64,000 nt of DNA from Bacillota bacterium (GCA_023418915.1 JAEZYU010000063.1:1-64000), one strand, 5' to 3'. Shown: positions 52,569-62,279, counted from the first letter of the stretch. Program-made: numbers and translations. The notes: generated by a model not told the origin, from the sequence alone.

Positions 52569-54203
52569 ATGTCATCCGGGGAGTTTTGGTATGACAGTTT
52601 TTTAAGTAAGTACAAATCGGGTATTTCCCATGAATTCCTGTTTTACTTCAATGTAAGGGATCTTGTCGATAATTACCGGTATATGGACAGGTACATTTAC
52701 GAGGAGTTCATCAAGAAAAGGGGCTTTGGCGTAATCGCATTCTATGATATATCCAGAGGACTGACCTTTTTTGATGCAGGTATGGAAAAGGAATTTAATA
52801 TAATCACCGCCAATGAAGCTGCCAATTTGATGAGTGCCATGCCGTCTAAGCTTTTCCCGCATATAGACAAGGCGCTCAAGAACACAAAAATGGTGCTTTT
52901 CATAGATCATGTGGAAAAGATGATACCTGCAGGAGATATTGCGAGCATGACCCTTGAGGAAAGGATGGCTCTGATATGGATCTGTGAATGGTCTGTCAGT
53001 CCCAAGATATCCTCCGTGGGCAGCTGTATCATGATGCTTTCCGATAATCTTGCAGATGTCAGCAGGGAGCTGCTCAAATCATCATACAGAATCGAGCCCA
53101 TATTCGTAGGCCTTCCCGACGAATCACAGCGAAGGGAATACATCGAATATCTGCTCAAGGACAACGGCGTCAAGGCTGACATAACTGCCGATGAATTCGC
53201 AAAGCTTTCCTCAGGACTCAGCAAGAAATCAATTAAGGATATAAAGCTGAAGTCGGAGGCTGAGGATATACCGATAAGCTTTGATTTTATAAAGGACAAG
53301 AAGCATTCAGTGCTTCAAAAGGAATATGGAGACGTTCTGGAGTTCATTTATCCCGAGATAGGATTTGAAAATATCGGGGGGATGGAGAAGGCTAAGGATT
53401 TCTTGCTGAAAAACGTTGTAAAGCCTATTCTGAAGGGTGACCTGAGAAGGGTACCGATGGGCATACTGTTGTGCGGACCATCCGGCACAGGCAAGACGCT
53501 TCTTGTGTATGCGCTTGCGAAAGCCAGCGGTTTCAACTGTGTAAAGATCGATATGTCAAGGATACTCGGTCAGTATGTGGGTGAAAGTGAGAAGAATTTT
53601 AAGAAATGTCTGCTGGGGGCACAATCACAGCACCCTGTCATAGTATTCGTCGATGAGATCGATACGGCCTTCCGGAGAGGGGACAGCGGAGACAGCGGAG
53701 TGGGCAGAAATATATTCAGTGAATTTTTGCAGTTCACAGGTAATACAAATAATAGAGGCAAGGTCATTTTTATCGCCGCGACAAACAGACCTGACCTGAT
53801 GGATGCCGCTCTTAAGAGGGCAGGCAGATTCGACAAAAAGATACCGATCTTGCTGCCGGATGCAGCAGAGAGAGCAGATATATTCAAGATAATTATCAAT
53901 AAGTACGGTTTTGAGACGAATGTAAAGGATTTTACGGCCTTTGCCGAAGAGACTGAGAACTATACAGGGGCTGAGATCGAGACTGTGGTAAGGAAGGCAT
54001 ATGAGCTTGCCAGCGAAGATGACAGGGAGGATACCATACTTACCGCTGAGATCATATCAGAAGCCGTAAAGAGGTGCAGGCCCAGTACGCAGCAGGTGCA
54101 GTTCATGACCATGCTTGCCATCGACGAGTGCGATGACAAGGACCTGCTTCCCGACAAGTACAAAGGCCTTTTGGACACTAAGAATCTGTCTGACAGCAGA
54201 TGA
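52569..54203 (+). CDS. AAA+ ATPase with degenerate N-terminal AAA domain (Ycf46/Vps4-like)
   Basis: This is a 544-aa protein. Residues 1-240 look like a decayed AAA module: a Walker-B-like VLFIDHVEK (109-117) but no Walker A. Residues 255-540 are an intact classic AAA domain: FENIGGMEKAK, Walker A GPSGTGKT (303-310), pore loop GQYVGES (334-340), Walker B VIVFVDEID (357-365), sensor NRPD, and arginine fingers in KRAGRFD. The YVG pore loop implies that it threads or remodels a protein. The next two genes encode a PspA-like coiled-coil protein and a membrane coiled-coil protein, likely partners (inference). Confidence 0.87.
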   Translation: MSSGEFWYDSFLSKYKSGISHEFLFYFNVRDLVDNYRYMDRYIYEEFIKKRGFGVIAFYDISRGLTFFDAGMEKEFNIITANEAANLMSAMPSKLFPHIDKALKNTKMVLFIDHVEKMIPAGDIASMTLEERMALIWICEWSVSPKISSVGSCIMMLSDNLADVSRELLKSSYRIEPIFVGLPDESQRREYIEYLLKDNGVKADITADEFAKLSSGLSKKSIKDIKLKSEAEDIPISFDFIKDKKHSVLQKEYGDVLEFIYPEIGFENIGGMEKAKDFLLKNVVKPILKGDLRRVPMGILLCGPSGTGKTLLVYALAKASGFNCVKIDMSRILGQYVGESEKNFKKCLLGAQSQHPVIVFVDEIDTAFRRGDSGDSGVGRNIFSEFLQFTGNTNNRGKVIFIAATNRPDLMDAALKRAGRFDKKIPILLPDAAERADIFKIIINKYGFETNVKDFTAFAEETENYTGAEIETVVRKAYELASEDDREDTILTAEIISEAVKRCRPSTQQVQFMTMLAIDECDDKDLLPDKYKGLLDTKNLSDSR

Positions 54204-54357
54204 CCGGCGGTACTGTTCGGCAAACCGGGAAATACAATCATATATGCTTTGTACACAAAGGGTTTATTTCACTTTACATCGGGCATTATTTATTATAAAT
54301 TAAATATATACAGAATTGACGAATCATTACAAATAAATAAACGGGGAGGCATTTATT

Positions 54358-55086
54358 ATGGGTTTTTTCAGTAGACTGGGCGCATTAATAAGAGGATTTT
54401 TTGGAAGATTACTGGGGGGCATCGAAGAGAGCAATCCTGAGCTCCTGTTCGAGGACATCAAGATGCAGATAGAAAGAGCCAGAAAGGAAGCGGAGCAGCA
54501 GATCCTAGAGATACAGACCAACGCTGAAATGATAAAGATTGAAATGAAGAATGCGGAGAAGAACCTCGCAGCTGTCAAGGCTAGAGTAGAAGCTGCGCAA
54601 AAGCAGGGCGACAAGGATCTTCTCATAGAGCTGCTCATGCAGGAAGAGGAATACCAGTCCACCTATGATACGCACAAGGCCACCTATGAAACAGCAATGG
54701 CCGAGGTGTCAAAGATCCGTGAGGATTATAAGATATTCGAATCCGAAATGAATGCCAAGCTGAATGAACTCAAGACATTAAAATCCCAGGCAAAAATGGC
54801 CCAGCTCAGGGAGAACATAAATTCAGTAAATGCTAAATACACCTCCCGCAGCAATACTGTCGGCAGTGTAAACGAGAGCATGGACAGGGCAAGGGATCTG
54901 GTAAACAAGAAAACAGCACGTGCAAATGCCGTGGAATCGCTTGGTGATACGAATATGGATCTGAAGCTTAAGAGGCTTGACATGAATTCTGCCAGAGACA
55001 GAGCAAGAGCGAGAGCCGAAGCTATGCTTGGAAGTGAACAGGGCTTCGAAGTAAAGGAAAAGACGGAGAACAAGGTATCGCAGTAA
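54358..55086 (+). CDS. PspA/IM30 (ESCRT-III superfamily) protein
   Basis: This 242-aa protein is nearly all helical. It has an amphipathic N-terminal helix (MGFFSRLGALIRGFFGRLLGG) suited to membrane binding, then long coiled coils rich in Lys, Glu and Ala (45-180), as in PspA/Vipp1. Family knowledge: these proteins polymerise on membranes and are bacterial relatives of ESCRT-III. It lies 154 bases after the AAA+ gene, with GGGGAGG before its ATG. No PspF or PspBC genes are present. Confidence 0.87.
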   Translation: MGFFSRLGALIRGFFGRLLGGIEESNPELLFEDIKMQIERARKEAEQQILEIQTNAEMIKIEMKNAEKNLAAVKARVEAAQKQGDKDLLIELLMQEEEYQSTYDTHKATYETAMAEVSKIREDYKIFESEMNAKLNELKTLKSQAKMAQLRENINSVNAKYTSRSNTVGSVNESMDRARDLVNKKTARANAVESLGDTNMDLKLKRLDMNSARDRARARAEAMLGSEQGFEVKEKTENKVSQ

Positions 55087-55164
55087 GCAGCCTGACAGAA
55101 CGGTAAAGGCGTGTTACCTGAATGAGGTTTGTTTTCTATTCATGCGGAAATGGTGGTTTTAGCT

Positions 55165-55980
55165 ATGAGAGCAAGGATGGTTTTAAGTGCATTATTGAAG
55201 ATGAGGAACATTGGCGTGCTTGCAGCAGCCTTGATATTGGCTTCGCTGTTGAACGATACGTCTGCTCTGCCGGCATTGTTCGGTTACGGGAGGGCACTGC
55301 CCAATGAACTGATGGTTACCGGCAGTCTGGCGGTTTATATTGCATTTGTACTTCAAACTCTTATGAGCAAAAAATTCCATGCCGAGTTCATACGAAAAGA
55401 GAAATTCAGAAAAATTCGCGAATTGAACCGGATGGCAAGCCGCCTTGCCGCTGAAGCAAAGAGGAACACCAACAACACCTATATGCAGAAGCTCAGGAAG
55501 GTGATGGAGGATAAAAACGACATCTTTGCGTCCTATTCGAGCGGGGAGCACAGCTATCTCAAGGAAAAAATAGTAGAACAGACGCTGAATCTAGTCATTG
55601 CATATCTGAAGCTGCTCAACAATTTCTGCATCAGGAGCAGGGAATTGAGCAGCGTGGATGTGGGCGCCGTCTCCGCAAGGATAAATGCGAACAACAGGAA
55701 GCTAAGCTTTGCCAGAGATGTCAGGATGGCTGACGATGTCAGAAAGATAATCGAAATGGATGAAAAGCTGATCTTAAGGATGAAGGATGAGAAAAAGGAT
55801 CTGGAGCGGATCAATGCGAAGCTGGATTACATGGAAAGCACAGTCAACATGTTCAAGCACCAGATCATGTCCAGCATTGAAAATGAGGATATGCTTGAGC
55901 AGCTAGAAACAGCAGTGAATGAGGCGGAAGCCCTGGATGCTGTGCTGGAGGACAGGCGAAAAAGCAAACTCAGAATATGA
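55165..55980 (+). CDS. Membrane-anchored coiled-coil protein
   Basis: This is a protein of about 271 aa that I do not recognise. Two hydrophobic segments (about 12-30 and 45-65) form an N-terminal hairpin in the membrane. A basic and acidic helical region follows, with predicted coiled coils (75-110 and 195-260, e.g. KKDLERINAKLDYMESTVN). It may be a membrane receptor or partner for the PspA-like protein encoded 79 bases upstream (inference from position only). The start is uncertain: ATG 55165 has GGTGG at 8 bases, and ATG 55150 or TTG 55129 are alternatives. Confidence 0.65.
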   Translation: MRARMVLSALLKMRNIGVLAAALILASLLNDTSALPALFGYGRALPNELMVTGSLAVYIAFVLQTLMSKKFHAEFIRKEKFRKIRELNRMASRLAAEAKRNTNNTYMQKLRKVMEDKNDIFASYSSGEHSYLKEKIVEQTLNLVIAYLKLLNNFCIRSRELSSVDVGAVSARINANNRKLSFARDVRMADDVRKIIEMDEKLILRMKDEKKDLERINAKLDYMESTVNMFKHQIMSSIENEDMLEQLETAVNEAEALDAVLEDRRKSKLRI

Positions 55981-56014
55981 AGCTGGACTTTTCGTGTGAT
56001 CAGGAATAGATAGC

Positions 56015-56062
56015 AGGGGACGGGAAATTGAATTATATGATTTCACGCCCCCTGTTTTATTA
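56015..56062 (+). terminator. Terminator after the AAA+/PspA cluster
   Basis: AGGGGACGGGAAAT and ATTTCACGCCCCCT form an imperfect long stem, followed by GTTTTATT. Confidence 0.65.
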
Positions 56063-56188
56063 TATGTGATATATCCATAAAGGAACTGTAGGATGTTGAC
56101 GATACGTCTATCGAAAGGTATTGAACAATGATGTAAAGAGGAAATTGGAGTACGCTAAAAAAAGAGAGGGAGAAATACGGAGAAAATT

Positions 56189-56566
56189 ATGGCTATACGA
56201 TGCGGTGTTGATATAATTGAGATCGACAGAATAAAGAAATCCTTAGATGAGCTGGAGAGCTTCAGAAACAGGGTTTTTACCGAAAATGAGATAGAGTACT
56301 GCGAGAACAGGAACAGAGCTAAATATGAAAGCTATGCGGCCAGATTCGCAGCTAAGGAGGCCGTGCTGAAAGCATTGGGGACAGGCCTGTCTGAAGGGAC
56401 ACAATGGAAGCATATAGAGATCACAAATGATGCAAGAGGCAAGCCCTATGTGACCCTTTCTCACAGAGCTCTGGAGCTTTTCAACGAAATGAGTGCAAAG
56501 ACTATCGATATAAGCATATCACACTGCAGCAGTTATGCTGTGGCATATGTTGTTATCGACATTTGA
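56189..56566 (+). CDS. acpS: Holo-[acyl-carrier-protein] synthase
   Basis: AcpS transfers 4-prime-phosphopantetheine from CoA to carrier-protein serines. It is 125 aa, with GVDIIEIDRI (6-15) holding the metal aspartate and RFAAKEAVLKALGTG holding the Lys/Glu of the active site. It probably serves the fatty-acid ACP and the lone carrier protein at 33199. It lies 13 bases before the YhaO-like gene. Confidence 0.96.
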   Translation: MAIRCGVDIIEIDRIKKSLDELESFRNRVFTENEIEYCENRNRAKYESYAARFAAKEAVLKALGTGLSEGTQWKHIEITNDARGKPYVTLSHRALELFNEMSAKTIDISISHCSSYAVAYVVIDI

Positions 56567-56579
56567 GGGGTGAGCGCAA

Positions 56580-57683
56580 ATGAGAGTCAAACTTCTGCAG
56601 TTCGGCGATCTTCATATTGACGCTCCTTTTACTTCGCTTTCGGATATCGAAGGGATACCATCGCAAAGAAGACAGGAATTAAGAATGGCATTAGCAAGGC
56701 TGGTAGATCTGGCTGACAGTGAAAATGCGGATTTGGTACTTGTATGTGGTGACCTTTATGAACATGGATATACCGGTAAAAGCTCAATACACTACATATG
56801 TGATCAGTTTTCGAAAATATCTCGAATACCTGTACTGATAATACCCGGCAACCATGATCCAAAGCTGGCCGGATCATACTATACTGATCATGAATGGCCG
56901 TCGAATGTACATATACTGGGGAGTACAGATGTGTTTGAATGCGGGGAGCTGCGTGCAAGGATCTACGGGGGTGCGGATCACAGTGCTGTTGATCCTGCTT
57001 TCATTAATATACTCATGCACCATGGCACATTGGATATGCCCTTCAGTACCGATGCTTTCCAGCCGATATCAAGCAGAAAAGCGGAAGAGGGGGGCTTTGA
57101 TTATTGTGCCCTGGGACACTTTCATTCAACCATTTGCGGAGCGGGAGCCGAAGGTATTTTTTATAATGCGGGAAGTCCCGAACCGTTGGGGTTTGACGAG
57201 GAAGGTGACCATGGGGCATTTCTCACCGAGATAGAGAAGGAGCCCGGTAAAAAAGCTTCGATAAATCCGAAATTCATCAATATATGCTCAAGGCGATTCA
57301 TAAATATGTCAGCTGACATCGGCGGTTCCCTCACCAATGAGCAGGCGGCAGAGATAATTGCTGCAGAAATGGGAAAGGCAGGGCAGGAGCGTGACCTTTA
57401 CAGGATCACAATAGTTGGGCATATACCAACAGGCATTATGATCGATACAGGTGAGATCACTCGTCAGCTGGCGAATAAAGCCAACTATCTGAAGATAATA
57501 AACAACACCATGCCGGATTATGATCTTGCGCAGTTATCACGTGAACATGGGCTCAGAGGCCTGTTCACCAGAAAGATGATGGAGAAGGTGTCTTCTGCTG
57601 TGGATGACGAGAGTGGCGGAATGATCATTCAGGCGCTTTACTATGGCCTGGAGGCTATTGACGAGGGCAAGGTATGCATATAA
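56580..57683 (+). CDS. YhaO/SbcD-type metallophosphoesterase (DNA repair exonuclease)
   Basis: This 367-aa calcineurin-like phosphoesterase has all metal motifs: FGDLHIDAPF (GDxH), VCGDLYEHG (GDxxD-like with Glu), IPGNHD, MHHG and LGHFHS. With the ATPase encoded next (overlap 10 bases) it forms an Mre11-Rad50-like pair, here closest to Bacillus YhaO/YhaN rather than SbcDC. Confidence 0.92.
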   Translation: MRVKLLQFGDLHIDAPFTSLSDIEGIPSQRRQELRMALARLVDLADSENADLVLVCGDLYEHGYTGKSSIHYICDQFSKISRIPVLIIPGNHDPKLAGSYYTDHEWPSNVHILGSTDVFECGELRARIYGGADHSAVDPAFINILMHHGTLDMPFSTDAFQPISSRKAEEGGFDYCALGHFHSTICGAGAEGIFYNAGSPEPLGFDEEGDHGAFLTEIEKEPGKKASINPKFINICSRRFINMSADIGGSLTNEQAAEIIAAEMGKAGQERDLYRITIVGHIPTGIMIDTGEITRQLANKANYLKIINNTMPDYDLAQLSREHGLRGLFTRKMMEKVSSAVDDESGGMIIQALYYGLEAIDEGKVCI

Positions 57684-59857
57684 ACAGGATTGAGATCAAG
57701 GGCTTTGGCAAACTTAATAACAGGGTATTATCGTTCGGAAAGGGGATCAATCTCATTTACGGTGAAAATGAGGCCGGAAAATCAACTGTCCAGTGGTTCA
57801 TCAGAGCAATGCTTTACGGACTGAAGAGCGGCAGACGGTCATCGACCGGTCTTCCGGCCCCGCACAGGAGGTATATGCCATGGGATGGATCCTCATATAA
57901 AGGGGCTATGTCATATACTCTTGATGATGGTTCATCTTTTCGTATAGAGCGGGATTTTGAAAAAAACACTATCAGAATATTTGACAGCTTATATAATGAT
58001 ATAACAGAGACTTTTGAGCATGGAAGGGACAAGCTGCCGATGTTTGCCGATGCGCAGCTGGGAATTGATGAGGCAGCATTTGACAATACGGTTTTCATCA
58101 GGCAGATGAAGGTGAGGCTGGATCCCGACGGCTCATCAGATCTGGCAGCAAGACTTGCAAATACGGAAAGCTCTTGCGCTGATGGTTTATTGTACCAACG
58201 GGCGGAAGCTGCATTAACAGATGCTCTCAGAAACAGAGTCGGAACTGACAGGACCAGGACCCAGCCTCTTGATAAGCTGGAGGCGGAGCTGAAAAAGCTG
58301 GAGTCCGAGCATGTTGCACTTGCCGGAAGACAGAAACAAAGAGAGAGCTTGAGATCCGAGTTGACGGAAGTTAAAAGGCGGCTCAGCAGATTGGAAGAAT
58401 GTGAGCATTGGCTAAATGAATTGGGCAGGCTGATAGAAATCAGAAAGAAAATAGATGCCGGTATGAAAAAGGAGGCGTGTCTTTGTGAAGCAGCCTCAAA
58501 CCTGGAGGATGTGGAAGGACGTCTTTCAAGATTAAGAGCGGATGCATCCACCTTGATAAAAGAGTCAGACCGCAATAAAGATCCTGTTAGCAGCCTGAAA
58601 AAGGGAGAGCTTGCTCTGAGGAGCGAAATAGACCGCAATACACAAGATAGCACCGGGAGTAAGGTAAAGAGCAGGGCATTCACAGGAAAAGCTTTGCCTG
58701 TAGTATGCCTTGCTGCAGCTTTGGTATCAGCCGCACTGTTTGTGCATTATCTGACGGACAGTGGTCTAAATGACATTCAGTTGATTTCTTTCATTTATTT
58801 GCTATTTACAGGTATATTTGCGGCGGTCGGTATTCACTTGTTCAGGAGAACGTCGGCCAGAGAAAAAAATGAACAAAACGGCATGGCAGCTGATCCGAAA
58901 TGCCCGGAGCCAATTTCCGCATACGAATCCGGAGTATACTCCATACATGAGAAAACAGAAGCGCTTGAAGAACTTAAAAAAAATCAATTGAACAGTGTGT
59001 CTCTTATATTCGGTAAAAAAATGGAGTGCATAGCTGATATCAGGCATGCGCTCGGCAATGTGCAGGCTGAGCTTGAGGAATTGAGCCGCAGGCTTCAGTC
59101 CGGATTAGATGCAGCAGACAGAGATAACCTTCCGTCGGATGGCTTTTTTGCTCAAAAAGAACTGGATATCCTGATCTATGATATGGATATCGCAAGTCTG
59201 GAATCGGAATGGAAGGCCGAGACTGAAAGAGTAAGACAACAGCTGCTTGAGACAGCGCTGAGAGAAAAATATTGCGAGGGACAGCTGGATGACAGCTCAG
59301 AGGAAGCTGACAGGCTGCAGCGCGTGGAAGAAGAAACCGTTGCGGTAAATGAGAAAATAACGTATCTTAGAAATAAGGGAAATGCACTTAAAATGGCTCA
59401 TGAGGTACTTACTGAAGCAGCAGCTGAGATTAGGCGCACTATTGCTCCTGAGTTGAATATGAGAATGAGCAGCACTATTTCAGGCCTGACTGGGAACAAA
59501 TACTTCGATCTCAGGGGCGATGACAAGCTTTTGCTTAAGGCAGCGCTGCCAGGAAGCGGGGATGTGAAGGAAGTATCCGCATTAAGCGGCGGAACAGCGG
59601 ACCAAATGTATCTGGCGTTAAGGCTTGCAATGGCCGGATTATTGACCAAAGGCTCGGAAAGCCTGCCATTGATGATGGATGAAGTATTTTCTCAGTATGA
59701 TGACAAAAGGACTAAACTTGCGTTAGAATATTTAAATAGAGAATATAAAAACAGACAGATTTTACTTTTTACCTGCAAAAAGCGGGAAGTAGAGATGGCC
59801 GGAGAAATTATCGGCTGCGAAATGAATTTTGTGGAGTTGGGGCATGAGAATCCTTAA
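57674..59857 (+). CDS. YhaN-type SMC-like ATPase
   Basis: This 727-aa Rad50/SbcC-like partner of the preceding nuclease has Walker A YGENEAGKST (about 32-41), then long coiled coils. Between them lie two hydrophobic segments (about 339-357 and 366-388) that would place the hinge in the membrane. The C-terminal signature ALSGGTADQMYLALRLA and Walker B LPLMMDEVFSQYDD follow. The membrane-spanning middle is a known oddity of YhaN proteins. Confidence 0.92.
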   Translation: MHINRIEIKGFGKLNNRVLSFGKGINLIYGENEAGKSTVQWFIRAMLYGLKSGRRSSTGLPAPHRRYMPWDGSSYKGAMSYTLDDGSSFRIERDFEKNTIRIFDSLYNDITETFEHGRDKLPMFADAQLGIDEAAFDNTVFIRQMKVRLDPDGSSDLAARLANTESSCADGLLYQRAEAALTDALRNRVGTDRTRTQPLDKLEAELKKLESEHVALAGRQKQRESLRSELTEVKRRLSRLEECEHWLNELGRLIEIRKKIDAGMKKEACLCEAASNLEDVEGRLSRLRADASTLIKESDRNKDPVSSLKKGELALRSEIDRNTQDSTGSKVKSRAFTGKALPVVCLAAALVSAALFVHYLTDSGLNDIQLISFIYLLFTGIFAAVGIHLFRRTSAREKNEQNGMAADPKCPEPISAYESGVYSIHEKTEALEELKKNQLNSVSLIFGKKMECIADIRHALGNVQAELEELSRRLQSGLDAADRDNLPSDGFFAQKELDILIYDMDIASLESEWKAETERVRQQLLETALREKYCEGQLDDSSEEADRLQRVEEETVAVNEKITYLRNKGNALKMAHEVLTEAAAEIRRTIAPELNMRMSSTISGLTGNKYFDLRGDDKLLLKAALPGSGDVKEVSALSGGTADQMYLALRLAMAGLLTKGSESLPLMMDEVFSQYDDKRTKLALEYLNREYKNRQILLFTCKKREVEMAGEIIGCEMNFVELGHENP

Positions 59858-60839
59858 CAGGCGTAAATTGATCATTTTTAGAGTATTGTTAGGTATGCTG
59901 CTGGTGTTGCTTTCTATGACTGTGTTATTCGGATGTGAAGGCAAAACTGAAGATGCTGCTGTGGACGGTGAAGGTGAACCGGAGGAAACAGTGCAGTCCA
60001 TAGACTATATATATGGGATACCCATGGATGAAAATGCAGCTGTTGCAGTGGATAGTACAGCCGATGTGTATGAGAAGCCGGATGTGACGTCAGCGCGGCT
60101 CACTCAGGTGCTTTGCAATCAGCCGGTACACATTTTGAACAATGAAGGCGGATGGTCAAGGGTAAAGACTGTAAGCGGCATTACCGGCTGGATCAAATCT
60201 AAGTTCATAAGCAGCGATGTATCAAGCATATCAGGCAGAGTCTATACCTACAGGATCATAGTCACAAGCAGGGAGAAAACAGTTTACTCCGGTCCCGACG
60301 GAGGCATCACTATGGTCAATGCACAAATGGGGACAGAGTTCTACGCCTTCAATAACATCGATGATGCATATGAAGTTTTCTTGCCTGGAAACAGGACTGG
60401 CTGGCTCAAGGGAAGCGGCATAATACGCATTCCTGTTGGAGACGCTATACCTGTTACCAATGCAGAGGATTTTGCGTCGACTGCGTTGAAATTCAAAGGC
60501 ACGGGGTTTATGCTCAGTGGGCTTAGTTCTATGGGGATCGATTCACCGGGTCTTGCATATATATGTGCTCGGATAAATGGCATCAACCTTCCAATAACGA
60601 TCGAAGCGCAGCTCAATACAGGCACGGAGATCAGAATTGACAGAACACAGGCGGGGGATCTTGTATTTCTTTCGGAAACCGGTGATGAGGAGGATACTGA
60701 GATAACCACTGTTGGTGTATGCATCGGAGGAGGCAGTTATATATACGCAGGAAGAAAAACCGGCTATGCCGCCATCGGAGATATATATCGCGAGAATACC
60801 GACGGTATCGTTGTTGCGGCCAGAAGGATATTCAACTGA
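59844..60839 (+). CDS. Lipoprotein with SH3 domains and a degenerate NlpC/P60 domain
   Basis: This is a 331-aa protein. The lipoprotein signal ends LSMTVLFGCEG (lipobox Cys about residue 32). Two SH3b-like domains follow (about 65-200), with WSRVKTVSGITGWIKSKFI and TGWLKG. The last 125 residues follow the NlpC/P60 pattern (ALKFKGTGFML, GIDSPGLAYI, AGDLVFL, TVGVCIGGGSYIYAG). However, the catalytic Cys is Ser234 followed by Pro, and the catalytic His is Thr289. It is therefore probably an inactive, wall-binding protein. It overlaps the YhaN-like gene by 14 bases. Start ATG 59844 has GGAG at 7 bases. Confidence 0.78.
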   Translation: MRILNRRKLIIFRVLLGMLLVLLSMTVLFGCEGKTEDAAVDGEGEPEETVQSIDYIYGIPMDENAAVAVDSTADVYEKPDVTSARLTQVLCNQPVHILNNEGGWSRVKTVSGITGWIKSKFISSDVSSISGRVYTYRIIVTSREKTVYSGPDGGITMVNAQMGTEFYAFNNIDDAYEVFLPGNRTGWLKGSGIIRIPVGDAIPVTNAEDFASTALKFKGTGFMLSGLSSMGIDSPGLAYICARINGINLPITIEAQLNTGTEIRIDRTQAGDLVFLSETGDEEDTEITTVGVCIGGGSYIYAGRKTGYAAIGDIYRENTDGIVVAARRIFN

Positions 60840-60900
60840 TAAATACTGCCCCTGAGAGTGTCAGGTACTGTGCACAGCTATTTATCAAGACAAATTTGCT

Positions 60901-62097
60901 TCACATAGAGGATATTTTCCTATTGCCAAGATGTATCCGGCTATTTGCAGATGGGATGAAAATCGTATCCTTATGGATCATTGATTCGTCTTTCCATATC
61001 ATGCGCGTAACCAGTCTGGTGATATCTTCACATGCATTGAGCTTCGCAAGCTTTCCCGCCGATTCTGACATCCATCGCAGCATCATTGGGTTATCAAGTA
61101 TGCTGCTAATTGCTGAATTTAGGTTTTTGCCCTCAGGAAGTCTGCGTGCAGCGCCTGTTTCTATAAGGAATGCGGCATTTCTTTCCTCCTGACCGGGGAT
61201 CGGGTCCATAATGAAAATTGGCAGTTTTTTAATCAGTGCTTCTGAAATGGTGACGCCGCCCGGCTTTGTGATTATTATATCTGCATTCTCCATGAGATTA
61301 TATATATCGTCTGTATAGCCAAGCACTCTGACCTCCTTTCCGGAGTCATCAGACAGTTTATTCAGCTCCGTTTGAAGCTTGAAATTATGTCCCGTGACAG
61401 CAATGATCCTGATATCGTAATCAATCTCCAATAATGATGTGAATACATCACGCATACTGCACAGTCCAAGGCTGCCTCCCATCAGAAGGATTGTTTGCTT
61501 TTTGGTTCTGGCATACACAGGTTCATCATATCTGCTGCAGTTTTCTTTAAATCGTCCGGATACAGGGATTCCATATGCATATATACGGTTTTCATCGATC
61601 CCTATCCTCGCCATATCTGATTTGATGCGTTCGTGGGCTACGATGAGTGCATCCGGTTCATTGAGCTTCCAGAAGTAGTGGCTTGTATAATCTGTGACTA
61701 TGCCTATTACCGGAATATCCGTAATGCCGTTCCTTTTAAGGTATGATACCATTTGCAGCGGAATTGTGTGTGTGCATATGATCGCATCAGGAGGATCGTT
61801 TCCGAAGATCCTTGTCAGCCCCGGAGCTAATCTATTATTTATAGCCTTAACCAAATCAGTTATGGCTTCACTTTTCTCTGAGAGTCTGTACAGCTTGCCA
61901 TATATATTGGGAGCTTTTTTTATCGTTTGAAGGTATGTTCCGGCTATGAGCCTGTCAGCTATCGGGTTTATGTACTTGAGCGCATCCACCAGTACTGTTC
62001 TGCAGCCCGGGACGTTTTTCTCCATGTGCTCCATTAGTGCCTGTGCTGCCTTGATGTGCCCGCCGCCTGTAGACGCTGTAAGAAAAAGTATATTCAT
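60901..62097 (-). CDS. UgtP/MGDG-synthase-like glycosyltransferase (GT28)
   Basis: This 398-aa protein begins MNILFLTASTGGGHIKAAQAL, the N-terminal motif of monogalactosyldiacylglycerol synthase and of the processive diacylglycerol glucosyltransferase UgtP. The central GIVTDYTSHYFW and the donor-binding ADIIITKPGGVTISEAL with DPIPGQEERNA complete the family. It probably makes glycolipid at the inner membrane face. It converges on the lipoprotein gene and diverges from sleB. Confidence 0.92.
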   Translation of the reverse strand: MNILFLTASTGGGHIKAAQALMEHMEKNVPGCRTVLVDALKYINPIADRLIAGTYLQTIKKAPNIYGKLYRLSEKSEAITDLVKAINNRLAPGLTRIFGNDPPDAIICTHTIPLQMVSYLKRNGITDIPVIGIVTDYTSHYFWKLNEPDALIVAHERIKSDMARIGIDENRIYAYGIPVSGRFKENCSRYDEPVYARTKKQTILLMGGSLGLCSMRDVFTSLLEIDYDIRIIAVTGHNFKLQTELNKLSDDSGKEVRVLGYTDDIYNLMENADIIITKPGGVTISEALIKKLPIFIMDPIPGQEERNAAFLIETGAARRLPEGKNLNSAISSILDNPMMLRWMSESAGKLAKLNACEDITRLVTRMIWKDESMIHKDTIFIPSANSRIHLGNRKISSM

Positions 62098-62279
62098 TCA
62101 TTGATACCTCCGGTAATCATTATTAGCAAATCAAACCTGCTTTATAACATTTTTAACCTAAGACCATGATCTCAGGGAATATTTTTTTGGTGATATGCGG
62201 AGAATAATTCAGACTGAAACAATAAAATCAATGAAAGCATACAGAGTGAACTACTATGATGATTGGAGGAGGGTATGTC

